From: Pseudomonadota bacterium
GTDB lineage: Bacteria; Pseudomonadota; Gammaproteobacteria; Burkholderiales; Gallionellaceae
DNA: 17,545 nucleotides
Assembly (NCBI GenBank): GCA_021822115.1
Contig: JAJZSA010000057.1
Coordinates: 1 to 17,545, forward strand
Direction of reading: 5' to 3'
The position numbers and the translations under genes were made by a program. The notes under the pieces were generated by a model. The model was not told the DNA's origin and made no database searches. It worked only from the letters and a program-made list of their open reading frames with translations. Position 1 is the first letter of the stretch. Every line of letters begins with the position of its first letter. Shown here piece after piece: positions 1 through 6,923 of the stretch.

Positions 1-95
1 TGGGTGCGCAGGCTGACATCACGCGGCAGGACGTCGGATTGCGCAGGAACGAGCAGGACATCGTCGAATGTTAGGGCTTTCTGGGTGATACGCAT
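1..95 (-). CDS. guaB: IMP dehydrogenase, N-terminal fragment
   Basis: Only the first 31 codons are present; the gene runs off the left edge on the minus strand. The translation begins [18 protein letters not shown] and continues with a [10 protein letters not shown] stretch, which is the characteristic opening of bacterial IMP dehydrogenase. The enzyme oxidises IMP to XMP with NAD+, the committed step of GMP synthesis, in the cytoplasm. The catalytic cysteine loop and CBS domains lie outside the window. The ATG at 95 is preceded by a strong Shine-Dalgarno sequence, GGAGGAAGG (100-108, minus strand), four bases from the start. A perfect -10 box lies 24 bases upstream. The neighbour upstream is an unrecognised gene on the same strand, but guaB appears to have its own promoter. 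Confidence 0.93.
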   Translation of the reverse strand, partial: MRITQKALTFDDVLLVPAQSDVLPRDVSLRT

Positions 96-114
96 GGAAC
101 CTTCCTCCGCAAAA

Positions 115-125
115 CGCGCATTATA
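115..125 (-). promoter_or_regulatory. guaB promoter, -10 element with GC discriminator
   Basis: Read on the minus strand this is TATAATGCGCG: a perfect sigma70 -10 hexamer (120-125) followed directly by a GC-rich discriminator. It lies in the short gap between the stop of the upstream gene (157) and the guaB start (95). No good -35 is visible at the expected spacing. The same 11-mer occurs exactly upstream of queF and dapC in this window. GC-rich discriminators are typical of promoters inhibited by ppGpp in E. coli, where guaB is growth-rate controlled; applying that here is inference. Confidence 0.65.
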
Positions 126-156
126 TCAAAACTTGCCGACCGGACCGCATGCCGAT

Positions 157-828
157 TCACCCTTCCCCCTGATGCTTCTGCCCCATCACATAAATGATGT
201 GCTCGAAGAACAGCTCACACCAGTCAAGATCACTACCTTTCAGGGTCTGTAGCAGCTTGTTGACCTCAGCCAAGGGCCATGACGGATTGAACGCCAACAG
301 TTTTTCCTGTGGATAATGCAAAAGATATGCGTCAATCTTTGCGGCATGTTTGGCGATCCCAGCCAGCATCAGCCCCAGATCATGGTCAACCTCCCCCCCC
401 TCTGCCATATCGCCATATTGACGCGGATATTGACGCGTGAAATCGATGAAGCGCTGCAACACGAAATAGAAAGCCCATTCGTTGTTCTGCGTCACCTCAT
501 CACCCAGCATGAACGGGAATACCGACAGTTCCAGCCAGTAATAGTTGAGTTTTGGGTTGCGCCACTTGCTGACTCCGACATAACCGCGACGCTGCTGGGC
601 ACGTTGCACGCAATCGTCGACGATGAGCCGATCCGACGCACGCTCCACGAGTTCCGGATCCTTGAGCACGATGGGCTTGACCAGGAAGAAATCGGGGAAT
701 TCGTCGAACAGTTTGCCGGCGGTCTGATGTGAGCGGAAATAGCTGCGGAACAGGCGCAACACCTGTTCCTGATTGCTTTCTACCTGCAGGAAGTCCTGCT
801 TGTGTTGACCGTGCATCTTGCTATGCAT
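157..828 (-). CDS. hypothetical protein, cytoplasmic, 223 aa
   Basis: I do not recognise the family. The product is 223 residues with no signal peptide or membrane span, and is rich in aromatic residues and charged helices (for example FPDFFLVKP near residues 44-52 and a WRNPKLNYYWLELSVFPFML stretch around 88-108). It contains few cysteines. The ATG at 828 is chosen because GGAGGG (834-839, minus strand) lies five bases upstream; a second in-frame ATG four codons later is possible. Coding is supported by protein-like composition over the full length and by the ribosome-binding site; the antisense frame has neither. The gene lies directly upstream of guaB on the same strand and divergent from the DUF4124 gene. 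Its coding strand contains a run of eight G (393-400) encoding E143-G144-G145-E146. A one-base change there would end the protein at about residue 147 or 152. Confidence 0.75.
   Translation of the reverse strand: MHSKMHGQHKQDFLQVESNQEQVLRLFRSYFRSHQTAGKLFDEFPDFFLVKPIVLKDPELVERASDRLIVDDCVQRAQQRRGYVGVSKWRNPKLNYYWLELSVFPFMLGDEVTQNNEWAFYFVLQRFIDFTRQYPRQYGDMAEGGEVDHDLGLMLAGIAKHAAKIDAYLLHYPQEKLLAFNPSWPLAEVNKLLQTLKGSDLDWCELFFEHIIYVMGQKHQGEG
393..400 (-). repeat. G8 homopolymer tract inside a coding region
   Basis: The plus strand carries eight consecutive C, so the coding (minus) strand of the unknown 223-aa gene has G8 at codons 143-146. Working through the frames by hand, one extra G gives a TGA immediately after codon 147, and one lost G gives a TGA after codon 152. 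Tracts of this length are prone to slippage, and poly-G tracts of similar length drive phase variation in Neisseria and other bacteria. Whether this tract varies is unknown. Confidence 0.6.
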
Positions 829-955
829 CCTTGCCCTCCGGCTGCGGGGATGATTCCCCAGACCTGTTCTCCGTCAGATTACGGCCGCGCCATGATAAAT
901 TGACGCCGCCGTAAATAATAGTTAACTTTTCCACCCCAATCACGGAAGCCGCCCC

Positions 956-1405
956 ATGAGACCGCTGTTTGCTTTGTTGGCCCTGTCCTATGCCCTGAGC
1001 GCCCAGGCCGGGCTGAATAAATGGGTGGATGAGAACGGCAAGGTCCATTATTCCGATACCCCGCCCGCCAATGTGCAGTCCGAAACCGTGCGCAGCTATA
1101 CCGGCAAAGGACAGGCGGAAGCCCCCGCCAGCTATTCCAGCAAGAGCTACGCCGAACGCGAAGCCGAAATGAAAAAGGCACGCACCGAGAAGCAGGAAGC
1201 GGCCGCAAAATCACAGCAAGAAGCGGCGGCTAAAGCTGAAAAACAACGTGCCTGCACCGCAGCACGCGAGAATTTGCGCACCATCGAGAGCGGCACCCGC
1301 CTTTTCACCTACGACGAGAACGGCGAACGCCGCTATGTCGACGACAATGAACGCGAACAGCGCCTGAATAGCGCGCGCGAAGCGGCCAAGGCCAACTGCG
1401 ACTAG
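956..1405 (+). CDS. exported DUF4124 domain protein
   Basis: A 149-residue protein with a cleavable signal peptide: MRPLFALLALSYALSAQA, with probable cleavage after Ala18. The mature protein starts with the DUF4124 hallmark, residues 20-37, containing KWVDENGKVHYSDTPP. Residues about 66-98 form a Lys/Glu/Ala-rich, coiled-coil-like segment. The C-terminal part holds two cysteines (RACTAAR and the penultimate Cys in KANCD) that could form a disulphide in the periplasm. DUF4124 proteins are widespread in Beta- and Gammaproteobacteria and their function is not established. The start is preceded by GGAAG seven bases upstream, a modest ribosome-binding site. A TTGACG at 900-905 could be a -35, but the -10 at the matching distance (923-928) is poor. 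The stop codon overlaps that of convergent smc (shared CTAG at 1402-1405). Confidence 0.85.
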   Translation: MRPLFALLALSYALSAQAGLNKWVDENGKVHYSDTPPANVQSETVRSYTGKGQAEAPASYSSKSYAEREAEMKKARTEKQEAAAKSQQEAAAKAEKQRACTAARENLRTIESGTRLFTYDENGERRYVDDNEREQRLNSAREAAKANCD

Positions 1406-4400
1406 ACCGCCACCGGTGCGCTGCTGCCATCGCGCATGCGCATCGCTTCCTCGATATCCACCGATACCACCTTGGAGACGCCGCGCTCCTGCATGGTCAC
1501 GCCGACCAGCTGATTGGCCATCTCCATGGTGATCTTGTTGTGGCTGATGTAGACGAACTGCGTCCGTTCCGACATCTTCTCGATCAGCTTGCACAGGCGC
1601 TCGGTGTTGGTATCGTCCAGCGGCGCATCCACCTCGTCCAGCACACAGAACGGCGCCGGATTGAGCTGGAACAGCGAGAACACCAGAGCGATCGCGGTCA
1701 GCGCCTTCTCGCCGCCCGACAGCAGATGGATGGAGGCGTTGCGCTTGCCCGGCGGATGCGCCATCACCTGCACACCGCTGTCGAGGATCTCTTCCCCGGT
1801 CAGCACCAGGCGCGCCTCGCCACCACCGAACAGCACCGGGAACAGCTCACCCAGATGACGATTGACCTCTTCATAGGTCGCCATCAGCAGATCGCGTGAT
1901 TCCTTGTCGATACGGCGGATGGCTTCTTCCAGAGTACCGATCGCCTCGTTCAGATCCTTGGCTTGCGCATCCAGGTATTCCTTGCGCTCCTGTGCCGCCT
2001 GCAACTCTTCCAGTGCCGCCAGGTTGACGGCCCCCAGCGCATTGATGTCATTAGCCAGCCGGCTCAGTTCGGTCTGCAAGCCGCCGATCTTGGCGCCTTC
2101 GAGCAAAGGCAGCAACGGCGCCTCATCCACATCCTGCAACTGCTCGGACCATTGCTCGAACTGGATGCGCGCCTCCTGCTCCTTCAAGGTCAGTTCGCCC
2201 ACCCTGTCACGCAGCGGATTGATCTGCTGTTCGCAGGACATGCGCGCCTGCTCCAACTGGTTCAAGGTGACGGTCGCATGTTCCAGCACGTTGCGCGCTT
2301 CAGCCAGCGCCTGTTCCTGCATCTGGCGACGCTCCAGCAATTCCTGCAACTGCTCCTGCGCGTCGCCTTCAGTGAGGCTCTCCAGCTCTTGCCGGCTCGC
2401 CAGCAAATTAGCCTCCAGATCTTGCAAGGTCGCCGCGTTGTGCTCCAGATTCAGCACCAGGTCGGCCAGCTTGTCGGCACAGGTCTTGGCGAAGAAGCGC
2501 GCCTCCTGCAACTCGCGCTGGGCATGGTGGGCGCGCTCGCGCACCTCGCGCAGCGCCGCTTCTTCGGCGTTAGCCTGGTAGCGCGCCTGGTCGCATTCGA
2601 TCTGCTGCTGATCGACGCGCTCGCGTTGTTCGGCCATGGAGTGTGCCAACTCCTCTAACTGTTGCTGCGCTTCGCCGGCACGAGCGGCCAGCTCCTCCAT
2701 CTCCTGCGAGATCTGGGCGCTGCGTTCCTGCGTGCGTTCGTTGGCCTGGCTCAGTTTCAGGATCTGCATCTGCAACTGGTGTTGCTCCTGTTGCATCTGC
2801 ACGGCACTGCTACGCAAAGCGGCGATGCGCGCCTCCATCTCCTGATGCGCCTGTTCGGCCTGTGCAACGGCATCCTTGCCCTGCTCCAGCGCCGTGCTGC
2901 GCACTTCCGCTTCCTGCTGCAACAATTCGATCTCGCGCTGCCGCGCCAGGATGCCATGCACCTGACTGTCCGGCGCATGGAACAACACGCTGTGCGCTCC
3001 GACCAGGTGCCCTTGCGGGGTCACCAGCCAGGTGCCGGCGGCCAATTCGGCACGCCGCGCCAGCGCGGTCGGCAGATCCGCTACGGCATAGACGCCGAGC
3101 AGCCAGTCCTGCAACACCGGTCGCGCCTGCGCATCCTGCACCTGCACATACTCGGACAAGGGACGCAAGGTTGTAGCGGTCGGCGGCACACTGCGTGCGC
3201 CATCGGCGGCATACAGCGCCAGCTTGCCCGGCGGCGCATCCCAGCCGGCGGCATCTTCCAGCCGTGCCAGCGGCAAGGCATTGATGCGCTCACGCAGCAC
3301 CGCCTCCAGCGCATCCTCCCAGCCTTGCTCGATACGGATGGATTGCCACAGACGCGGCGCGCCTTCCAGACCGCGAGCACGCAGCCAGGCATGCAATTCC
3401 TTGTCGTTGTCGAGCTGGGCCTGTAACTGCTTCAAGGCATTGAGGCGCGCTTCGGCATGCCCCAACTGGCGCTCCAGCTCCTGCGCGGCTAGGCGTGCGG
3501 CACGCCGCGCCTCGTCGGCCTGCGGCAGTTGCGCCTGCAAGGTTGCCAGTTGCTCCTGCTGCATCTCATGCTCGACTTGCATCTCGGCGGCACGTTGCTG
3601 CGCCTGCGCCAAGGCCTCGATATCCGGACGCGGCAGGTTGTCGCGTTCCAGCATCAGGCGCGAGCGGCGACTGTCGAGCTGCTGCATATTGCTCTGGATA
3701 TGGCTGCGCTGGGTCTCGGCCAGTTGCAACTGCTGTTGCAGGCGCAACTGCTCGCGCTGCATCTCATTGTGTCGTTCCTGGGCCAGACGTGCGGCCTCTT
3801 CCGCCTGCGGCAGATATTGCGTCTCGTTCTCGGCGCGCTCCTCGCACACGCTGATGCGCACAGCGCCTTCCTGCTGCTGTTCTTCCCAATGGCTACGCAA
3901 GCTGTGCAGGCCTTTGATCTGGTTCTGCTGCTGCGTGATCTGGCGTTCGCCGTTCTGGATCTGCTGGTGCAGACGGTTACGCTGTTCGTGCAGGTAACCG
4001 ATCTGCTGTTCCAGGCGCGCGACTTCGGAATTGATCTCATACAGCGCGCCTTGCTTGGCATGCACCGCATCAGACAAACCGAAATGTTCGCTACGCGCGC
4101 TCTCCAGCTTGCTTTCCACCTCGCGCAGCTTGGCGATCTCGCCTTCCAGATCGTTGCGGGTCTTCTCCACACCTTGGGCATTGCGCTCGCGCCGTGCTGC
4201 CGCTTCCTGCTTGTTCAGCAACCACAGCAGGCGCTGCGTGGTCTCGCGCCGCGCTTCCAGCTCGCGATAGGTCTTGGCCACTTCGGCCTGCTCGCCCAGA
4301 TGAGTGAGCTGTTTGTCCAGTTCCTGCAAGATATCGGAGACGCGCGACAGGTTGACGCGGGTATCGGCCAGACGCAGTTCGGTCTCGCGGCGGCGGTCTC

Positions 4401-4920
4401 GGTATTTGGAGACGCCGGCTGCCTCTTCCAGGAACACGCGCAGCTCTTCCGGCTTGGCCTCGATGATGCGCGAGATCATGCCCTGTTCGATGATGGCATA
4501 GGCGCGTGCGCCGACGCCGGTGCCGAGGAAGATGTCGGTGATGTCCTTGCGGCGGACGTTCTGGTTGTTGATGTAGTAACTGGAATCGCCGTCGCGCTGC
4601 AATACGCGCTTGATGGAGATCTCGCCGTAGCTGGCCCACTGCCCGCCGACCTTGCCCAGCGAGTTGTCGAACACCAGTTCCACGCTGGCGCGCGATACCG
4701 GCTTGCGCGTGCCGGCGCCGTTGAAGATCACGTCCTGCATGGATTCTCCGCGCAACGCCGAGGCGCGCGACTCACCCAGCACCCAGCGCAAGGCGTCGAT
4801 CACATTGGACTTGCCGCAACCGTTCGGACCGACGATGCCGACCAGTTGGCCAGGCAGCGAGATATGCGTGGGATCGACGAAAGACTTGAAGCCGGCGAGT
4901 TTGATCTGACTGAGGCGCAA
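1402..4920 (-). CDS. smc: chromosome segregation protein SMC
   Basis: An 1172-residue structural-maintenance-of-chromosomes ATPase that, as a dimer with ScpA and ScpB in most bacteria, organises and helps segregate the chromosome. Visible parts in order: N-terminal ATPase half with Walker A GPNGCGKS at residues 31-38; a Q-loop region with YAIIEQGMIS around 140-150; a Gln/Glu/Arg-rich coiled coil from about 170 to 500; a globular hinge around 505-655; a returning coiled coil from about 660 to 1000; and the C-terminal ATPase half with the ABC signature LSGGE at 1067-1071 and Walker B VLDEVDAPLD around 1093-1102. The length is normal for the family. The start is a TTG at 4920: the protein begins in register with the usual SMC N-terminus and no upstream in-frame ATG exists. 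There is no Shine-Dalgarno sequence. A TATAAC -10-like box (4938-4943, minus strand) would give a leader of only about ten bases. In several betaproteobacteria smc is followed by zipA and ligA; here a convergent gene follows instead. Confidence 0.97.
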   Translation of the reverse strand: MRLSQIKLAGFKSFVDPTHISLPGQLVGIVGPNGCGKSNVIDALRWVLGESRASALRGESMQDVIFNGAGTRKPVSRASVELVFDNSLGKVGGQWASYGEISIKRVLQRDGDSSYYINNQNVRRKDITDIFLGTGVGARAYAIIEQGMISRIIEAKPEELRVFLEEAAGVSKYRDRRRETELRLADTRVNLSRVSDILQELDKQLTHLGEQAEVAKTYRELEARRETTQRLLWLLNKQEAAARRERNAQGVEKTRNDLEGEIAKLREVESKLESARSEHFGLSDAVHAKQGALYEINSEVARLEQQIGYLHEQRNRLHQQIQNGERQITQQQNQIKGLHSLRSHWEEQQQEGAVRISVCEERAENETQYLPQAEEAARLAQERHNEMQREQLRLQQQLQLAETQRSHIQSNMQQLDSRRSRLMLERDNLPRPDIEALAQAQQRAAEMQVEHEMQQEQLATLQAQLPQADEARRAARLAAQELERQLGHAEARLNALKQLQAQLDNDKELHAWLRARGLEGAPRLWQSIRIEQGWEDALEAVLRERINALPLARLEDAAGWDAPPGKLALYAADGARSVPPTATTLRPLSEYVQVQDAQARPVLQDWLLGVYAVADLPTALARRAELAAGTWLVTPQGHLVGAHSVLFHAPDSQVHGILARQREIELLQQEAEVRSTALEQGKDAVAQAEQAHQEMEARIAALRSSAVQMQQEQHQLQMQILKLSQANERTQERSAQISQEMEELAARAGEAQQQLEELAHSMAEQRERVDQQQIECDQARYQANAEEAALREVRERAHHAQRELQEARFFAKTCADKLADLVLNLEHNAATLQDLEANLLASRQELESLTEGDAQEQLQELLERRQMQEQALAEARNVLEHATVTLNQLEQARMSCEQQINPLRDRVGELTLKEQEARIQFEQWSEQLQDVDEAPLLPLLEGAKIGGLQTELSRLANDINALGAVNLAALEELQAAQERKEYLDAQAKDLNEAIGTLEEAIRRIDKESRDLLMATYEEVNRHLGELFPVLFGGGEARLVLTGEEILDSGVQVMAHPPGKRNASIHLLSGGEKALTAIALVFSLFQLNPAPFCVLDEVDAPLDDTNTERLCKLIEKMSERTQFVYISHNKITMEMANQLVGVTMQERGVSKVVSVDIEEAMRMRDGSSAPVAV

Positions 4921-4937
4921 TTTATGGCGGGTCGGAC

Positions 4938-4950
4938 GTTATAATGCGCG
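4938..4950. promoter_or_regulatory. overlapping divergent -10 boxes, smc / queF
   Basis: The 63-base gap between smc and queF contains TATAATGCGCG on the plus strand (4940-4950), suited to queF with its ATG 38 bases beyond the -10 box. The reverse strand of the same bases (4938-4943) reads TATAAC, five of six matches to the -10 consensus, pointing toward smc. The two -10 boxes share four base pairs, so polymerase could probably occupy only one direction at a time. Neither side shows a convincing -35 element. Confidence 0.55.
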
Positions 4951-4983
4951 GCATTCTAACCGAACTCCCAGAGGCCACCAACC

Positions 4984-5403
4984 ATGAGCACCCGCCCCGC
5001 CAAGACGCTGGAAACCTTTCCCAATCCCCATCCCGGCCGCGACTACCACATCCATATGGAGGTCCCGGAATTCACCTGTCTGTGCCCCAAGACCGGCCAG
5101 CCGGACTTCGCCACATTGACCCTGGATTACATCGCCGACCAGCAATGCGTGGAACTGAAGAGCCTGAAACTCTATATGTGGTCGTTCCGCGATGAAGGCC
5201 ATTTCCACGAAGACGTGACCAACCGCATCCTGGACGACCTGGTGGCCGCCACGCAGCCGCGTTTCATGCGCCTGACCGCCAAGTTCTACGTACGCGGCGG
5301 CATCTTCACCAACGTGGTGGCGGAACATCGCAAACCCGGCTGGCAGCCCGCCCCGCGCGTCGAGCTGACCAGCTTCGCCAGCCAATCCAATACCCGCGGC
5401 TGA
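4984..5403 (+). CDS. queF: NADPH-dependent 7-cyano-7-deazaguanine reductase
   Basis: A 139-residue single-domain QueF, which reduces preQ0 to preQ1 with NADPH, a cytoplasmic step in making the tRNA modification queuosine. The catalytic cysteine and its acid partner are visible as Cys34 and Asp41 in LCPKTGQPD. The QueF family motif is present at residues 57-64 (ELKSLKLY), and the nucleobase-binding His75-Glu76 pair follows in EGHFHE. The length fits the short, unimodular QueF class rather than the longer two-domain E. coli form. The ATG at 4984 is preceded by AGAGG nine bases upstream and the promoter word at 4940-4950. The aldo/keto reductase gene begins four bases after its stop, so the two are very likely co-transcribed and translationally linked. 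Confidence 0.96.
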   Translation: MSTRPAKTLETFPNPHPGRDYHIHMEVPEFTCLCPKTGQPDFATLTLDYIADQQCVELKSLKLYMWSFRDEGHFHEDVTNRILDDLVAATQPRFMRLTAKFYVRGGIFTNVVAEHRKPGWQPAPRVELTSFASQSNTRG

Positions 5404-5407
5404 GGCC

Positions 5408-6442
5408 ATGGAATACCGCCCGCTCGGCCGCAGCGACCTCAAGGTCTCCGCCCTGTGCCTGGGCACCATGACCTTCGGCGAACAGAACAGCGAAGCCGAG
5501 GCGCATGCGCAGCTCGATCTGGCGTTATCGCACGGCGTCAACTTCATCGACACCGCCGAGATGTATCCGGTCGCACCGCGTGCCGAGACCGTACACCGCA
5601 CCGAGGCCTATATCGGCACTTGGTTGAAGCATCAACCGCGCGACAAACTGGTCATCGCCACCAAGATCGCCGGGCCGGCGCGCGGCTTCACCTGGATACG
5701 CGGCGGCCCGCGCATCACGCGCGAGCATGTCCAGGCCGCCATCGACGGCAGCCTCAAGCGTTTGCAGACGGACTATGTGGACCTGTACCAGATCCACTGG
5801 CCGGATCGCTACGTGCCCATGTTCGGCGGTACCAGCTACGACGCCAGTCAGGAACGCGACAGCACGCCCATCGCCGAGCAGTTGACCGCTTTGGGGGAAT
5901 TGGTCAAGGCCGGCAAGGTGCGCCACATCGGCCTGTCCAATGAAACACCCTGGGGGGTGCTGGAATTCGTGCGCTGCGCGGAACAGCTCGGCCTGCCGCG
6001 GATCGCCACCATCCAGAACGCCTACCACCTGATGAACCGCACCTTCGAGATGGGGCTGGCCGAGGCCTGCCATCATGCCGATGTCGGCCTGCTGGCCTAC
6101 AGCCCGCTCGCCTTCGGTCATCTCAGCGGCAAATATCTGGAGAATCCGCAGGCGCCAGGCCGCATCACCCTGTTCCCGGGTTTCGGCCAGCGCTACAACA
6201 AACCCAACGTACCCGCCGCCAGCGCCGAGTATGTGCGCATCGCGCGCGAGGCCGGCATGAGTCCGGCCACCTTGGCGCTGGCCTTTGCCCGCACGCGCTG
6301 GTTCACCACCAGCGTCATCGTCGGCGCGACCTCGCTGGCGCAACTGCAAGAGAACCTGCAGAGCGCCCGCACCACCCTGTCCGCCGAGGTGCTGGCGCAG
6401 ATCGAGGCGGTGCATGCCAGACTGCCGAATCCGGCCCCATGA
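5408..6442 (+). CDS. NADP(H)-dependent aldo/keto reductase, Tas type
   Basis: A 344-residue cytoplasmic aldo/keto reductase with a TIM barrel fold. The catalytic tetrad is complete: Asp48 and Tyr53 in FIDTAEMY, Lys86 in ATKI and His130 in QIHWPDR. The N-terminus MEYRPLGRSDLKVS, the insertion GGTSYD after the catalytic His, and the C-terminal cofactor segment VIVGATSLAQLQENL resemble E. coli Tas (about 346 residues). The physiological substrate of Tas-type enzymes is uncertain, so no specific reaction is claimed. The start lies four bases after the queF stop, with GAGG overlapping that stop acting as a weak ribosome-binding site. Co-expression with queF is expected from spacing; a functional link to queuosine is not implied by the sequence. 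Confidence 0.9.
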   Translation: MEYRPLGRSDLKVSALCLGTMTFGEQNSEAEAHAQLDLALSHGVNFIDTAEMYPVAPRAETVHRTEAYIGTWLKHQPRDKLVIATKIAGPARGFTWIRGGPRITREHVQAAIDGSLKRLQTDYVDLYQIHWPDRYVPMFGGTSYDASQERDSTPIAEQLTALGELVKAGKVRHIGLSNETPWGVLEFVRCAEQLGLPRIATIQNAYHLMNRTFEMGLAEACHHADVGLLAYSPLAFGHLSGKYLENPQAPGRITLFPGFGQRYNKPNVPAASAEYVRIAREAGMSPATLALAFARTRWFTTSVIVGATSLAQLQENLQSARTTLSAEVLAQIEAVHARLPNPAP

Positions 6443-6458
6443 GCTGCCGATTTAACGC

Positions 6459-6469
6459 TATGATGCGCG
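6459..6469 (+). promoter_or_regulatory. possible promoter for the small membrane protein gene
   Basis: TATGATGCGCG differs from the promoter word found upstream of guaB, queF and dapC by one base. It lies 17 bases after the aldo/keto reductase stop and its -10 hexamer (6459-6464) ends 33 bases before the ATG at 6498, a spacing like that of the other copies. No clear -35 is visible. Confidence 0.4.
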
Positions 6470-6497
6470 CCATCACATCCATCAAGGGGAGCGGGAA

Positions 6498-6878
6498 ATG
6501 CTGAAGAAAGTGATCGCTGTGGTATTGATCGTGCTGGCTGGCGGAACATGGCTCTATCTGGACCATCTGAACAAACTGGAATTGCAGCAGGCCGAAGAGA
6601 CCCGACAGGCCATGATCCAGGCACGCGAACAAGCTGCCGCACGCGCTCAGGCCCGCGCCCGTTTCGAAGCCGAACTCAGCGCCACCCTGACCGGCTGCAA
6701 GGAACAAGCCAGCGCCGCCAAGACCGCCTTCCTGGAAGCCCACAAGAAACCGGTGAAACGCAAGCCCGGCCAGTTCACCATCCCGGAAGAGATCGCCGCC
6801 CAAGCTGACGATACGCTGGCTGCCGCCGAAGCCGCTTGCCAGAAGGAATACGACGCGCGCCTGGCCCAGGGCCAGTAA
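6498..6878 (+). CDS. hypothetical membrane-anchored coiled-coil protein
   Basis: A 126-residue protein of no family I recognise. Residues 1-4 are basic and residues 5-21 are a hydrophobic segment (VIAVVLIVLAGGTWLYL) that acts as an uncleaved anchor or a signal sequence, placing the rest in the periplasm. Residues 26-60 are a Gln/Glu/Ala/Arg-rich helix, likely coiled coil. Two cysteines, Cys67 (TGCKEQ) and Cys114 (AACQKEY), stand about 47 residues apart in similar local settings and could pair. The lysine-rich centre (HKKPVKRKPG, 82-91) separates two helical parts. The ATG at 6498 has a good Shine-Dalgarno, AAGGGGAG (6485-6492), five bases upstream. It follows the aldo/keto reductase gene by 55 bases and ends four bases before the convergent zapE stop. 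Confidence 0.75.
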   Translation: MLKKVIAVVLIVLAGGTWLYLDHLNKLELQQAEETRQAMIQAREQAAARAQARARFEAELSATLTGCKEQASAAKTAFLEAHKKPVKRKPGQFTIPEEIAAQADDTLAAAEAACQKEYDARLAQGQ

Positions 6879-6880
6879 GC

Positions 6881-6923
6881 GGTCATCCCCCGGTCACCGC
6901 CCCATGACCTCGGTGCGGTGACC
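6881..6923. other. interleaved inverted repeats at the convergent junction
   Basis: Two perfect inverted repeats interleave at the end of zapE: GGTCAT (6881-6886) with ATGACC (6904-6909), and GGTCACCGC (6892-6900) with GCGGTGACC (6915-6923). Because their arms alternate, they could form either hairpin or, in RNA, a pseudoknot-like fold. The 9-bp stem could act as a transcription end point for the plus-strand unit, but there is no run of T after it. The DNA also encodes the last residues of ZapE, so some symmetry may be accidental. Confidence 0.35.

Noticed and set aside
316..732. 138-codon open frame on the plus strand opposite the unknown gene
   Set aside because: It lacks a ribosome-binding site, and the minus-strand frame is longer, with a well-spaced Shine-Dalgarno sequence and globular protein composition.
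3529..4944. 471-codon open frame on the plus strand opposite smc
   Set aside because: Antisense to the smc ATPase half and coiled coil. The Leu/Gln-rich translation mirrors the repetitive coiled-coil codons.
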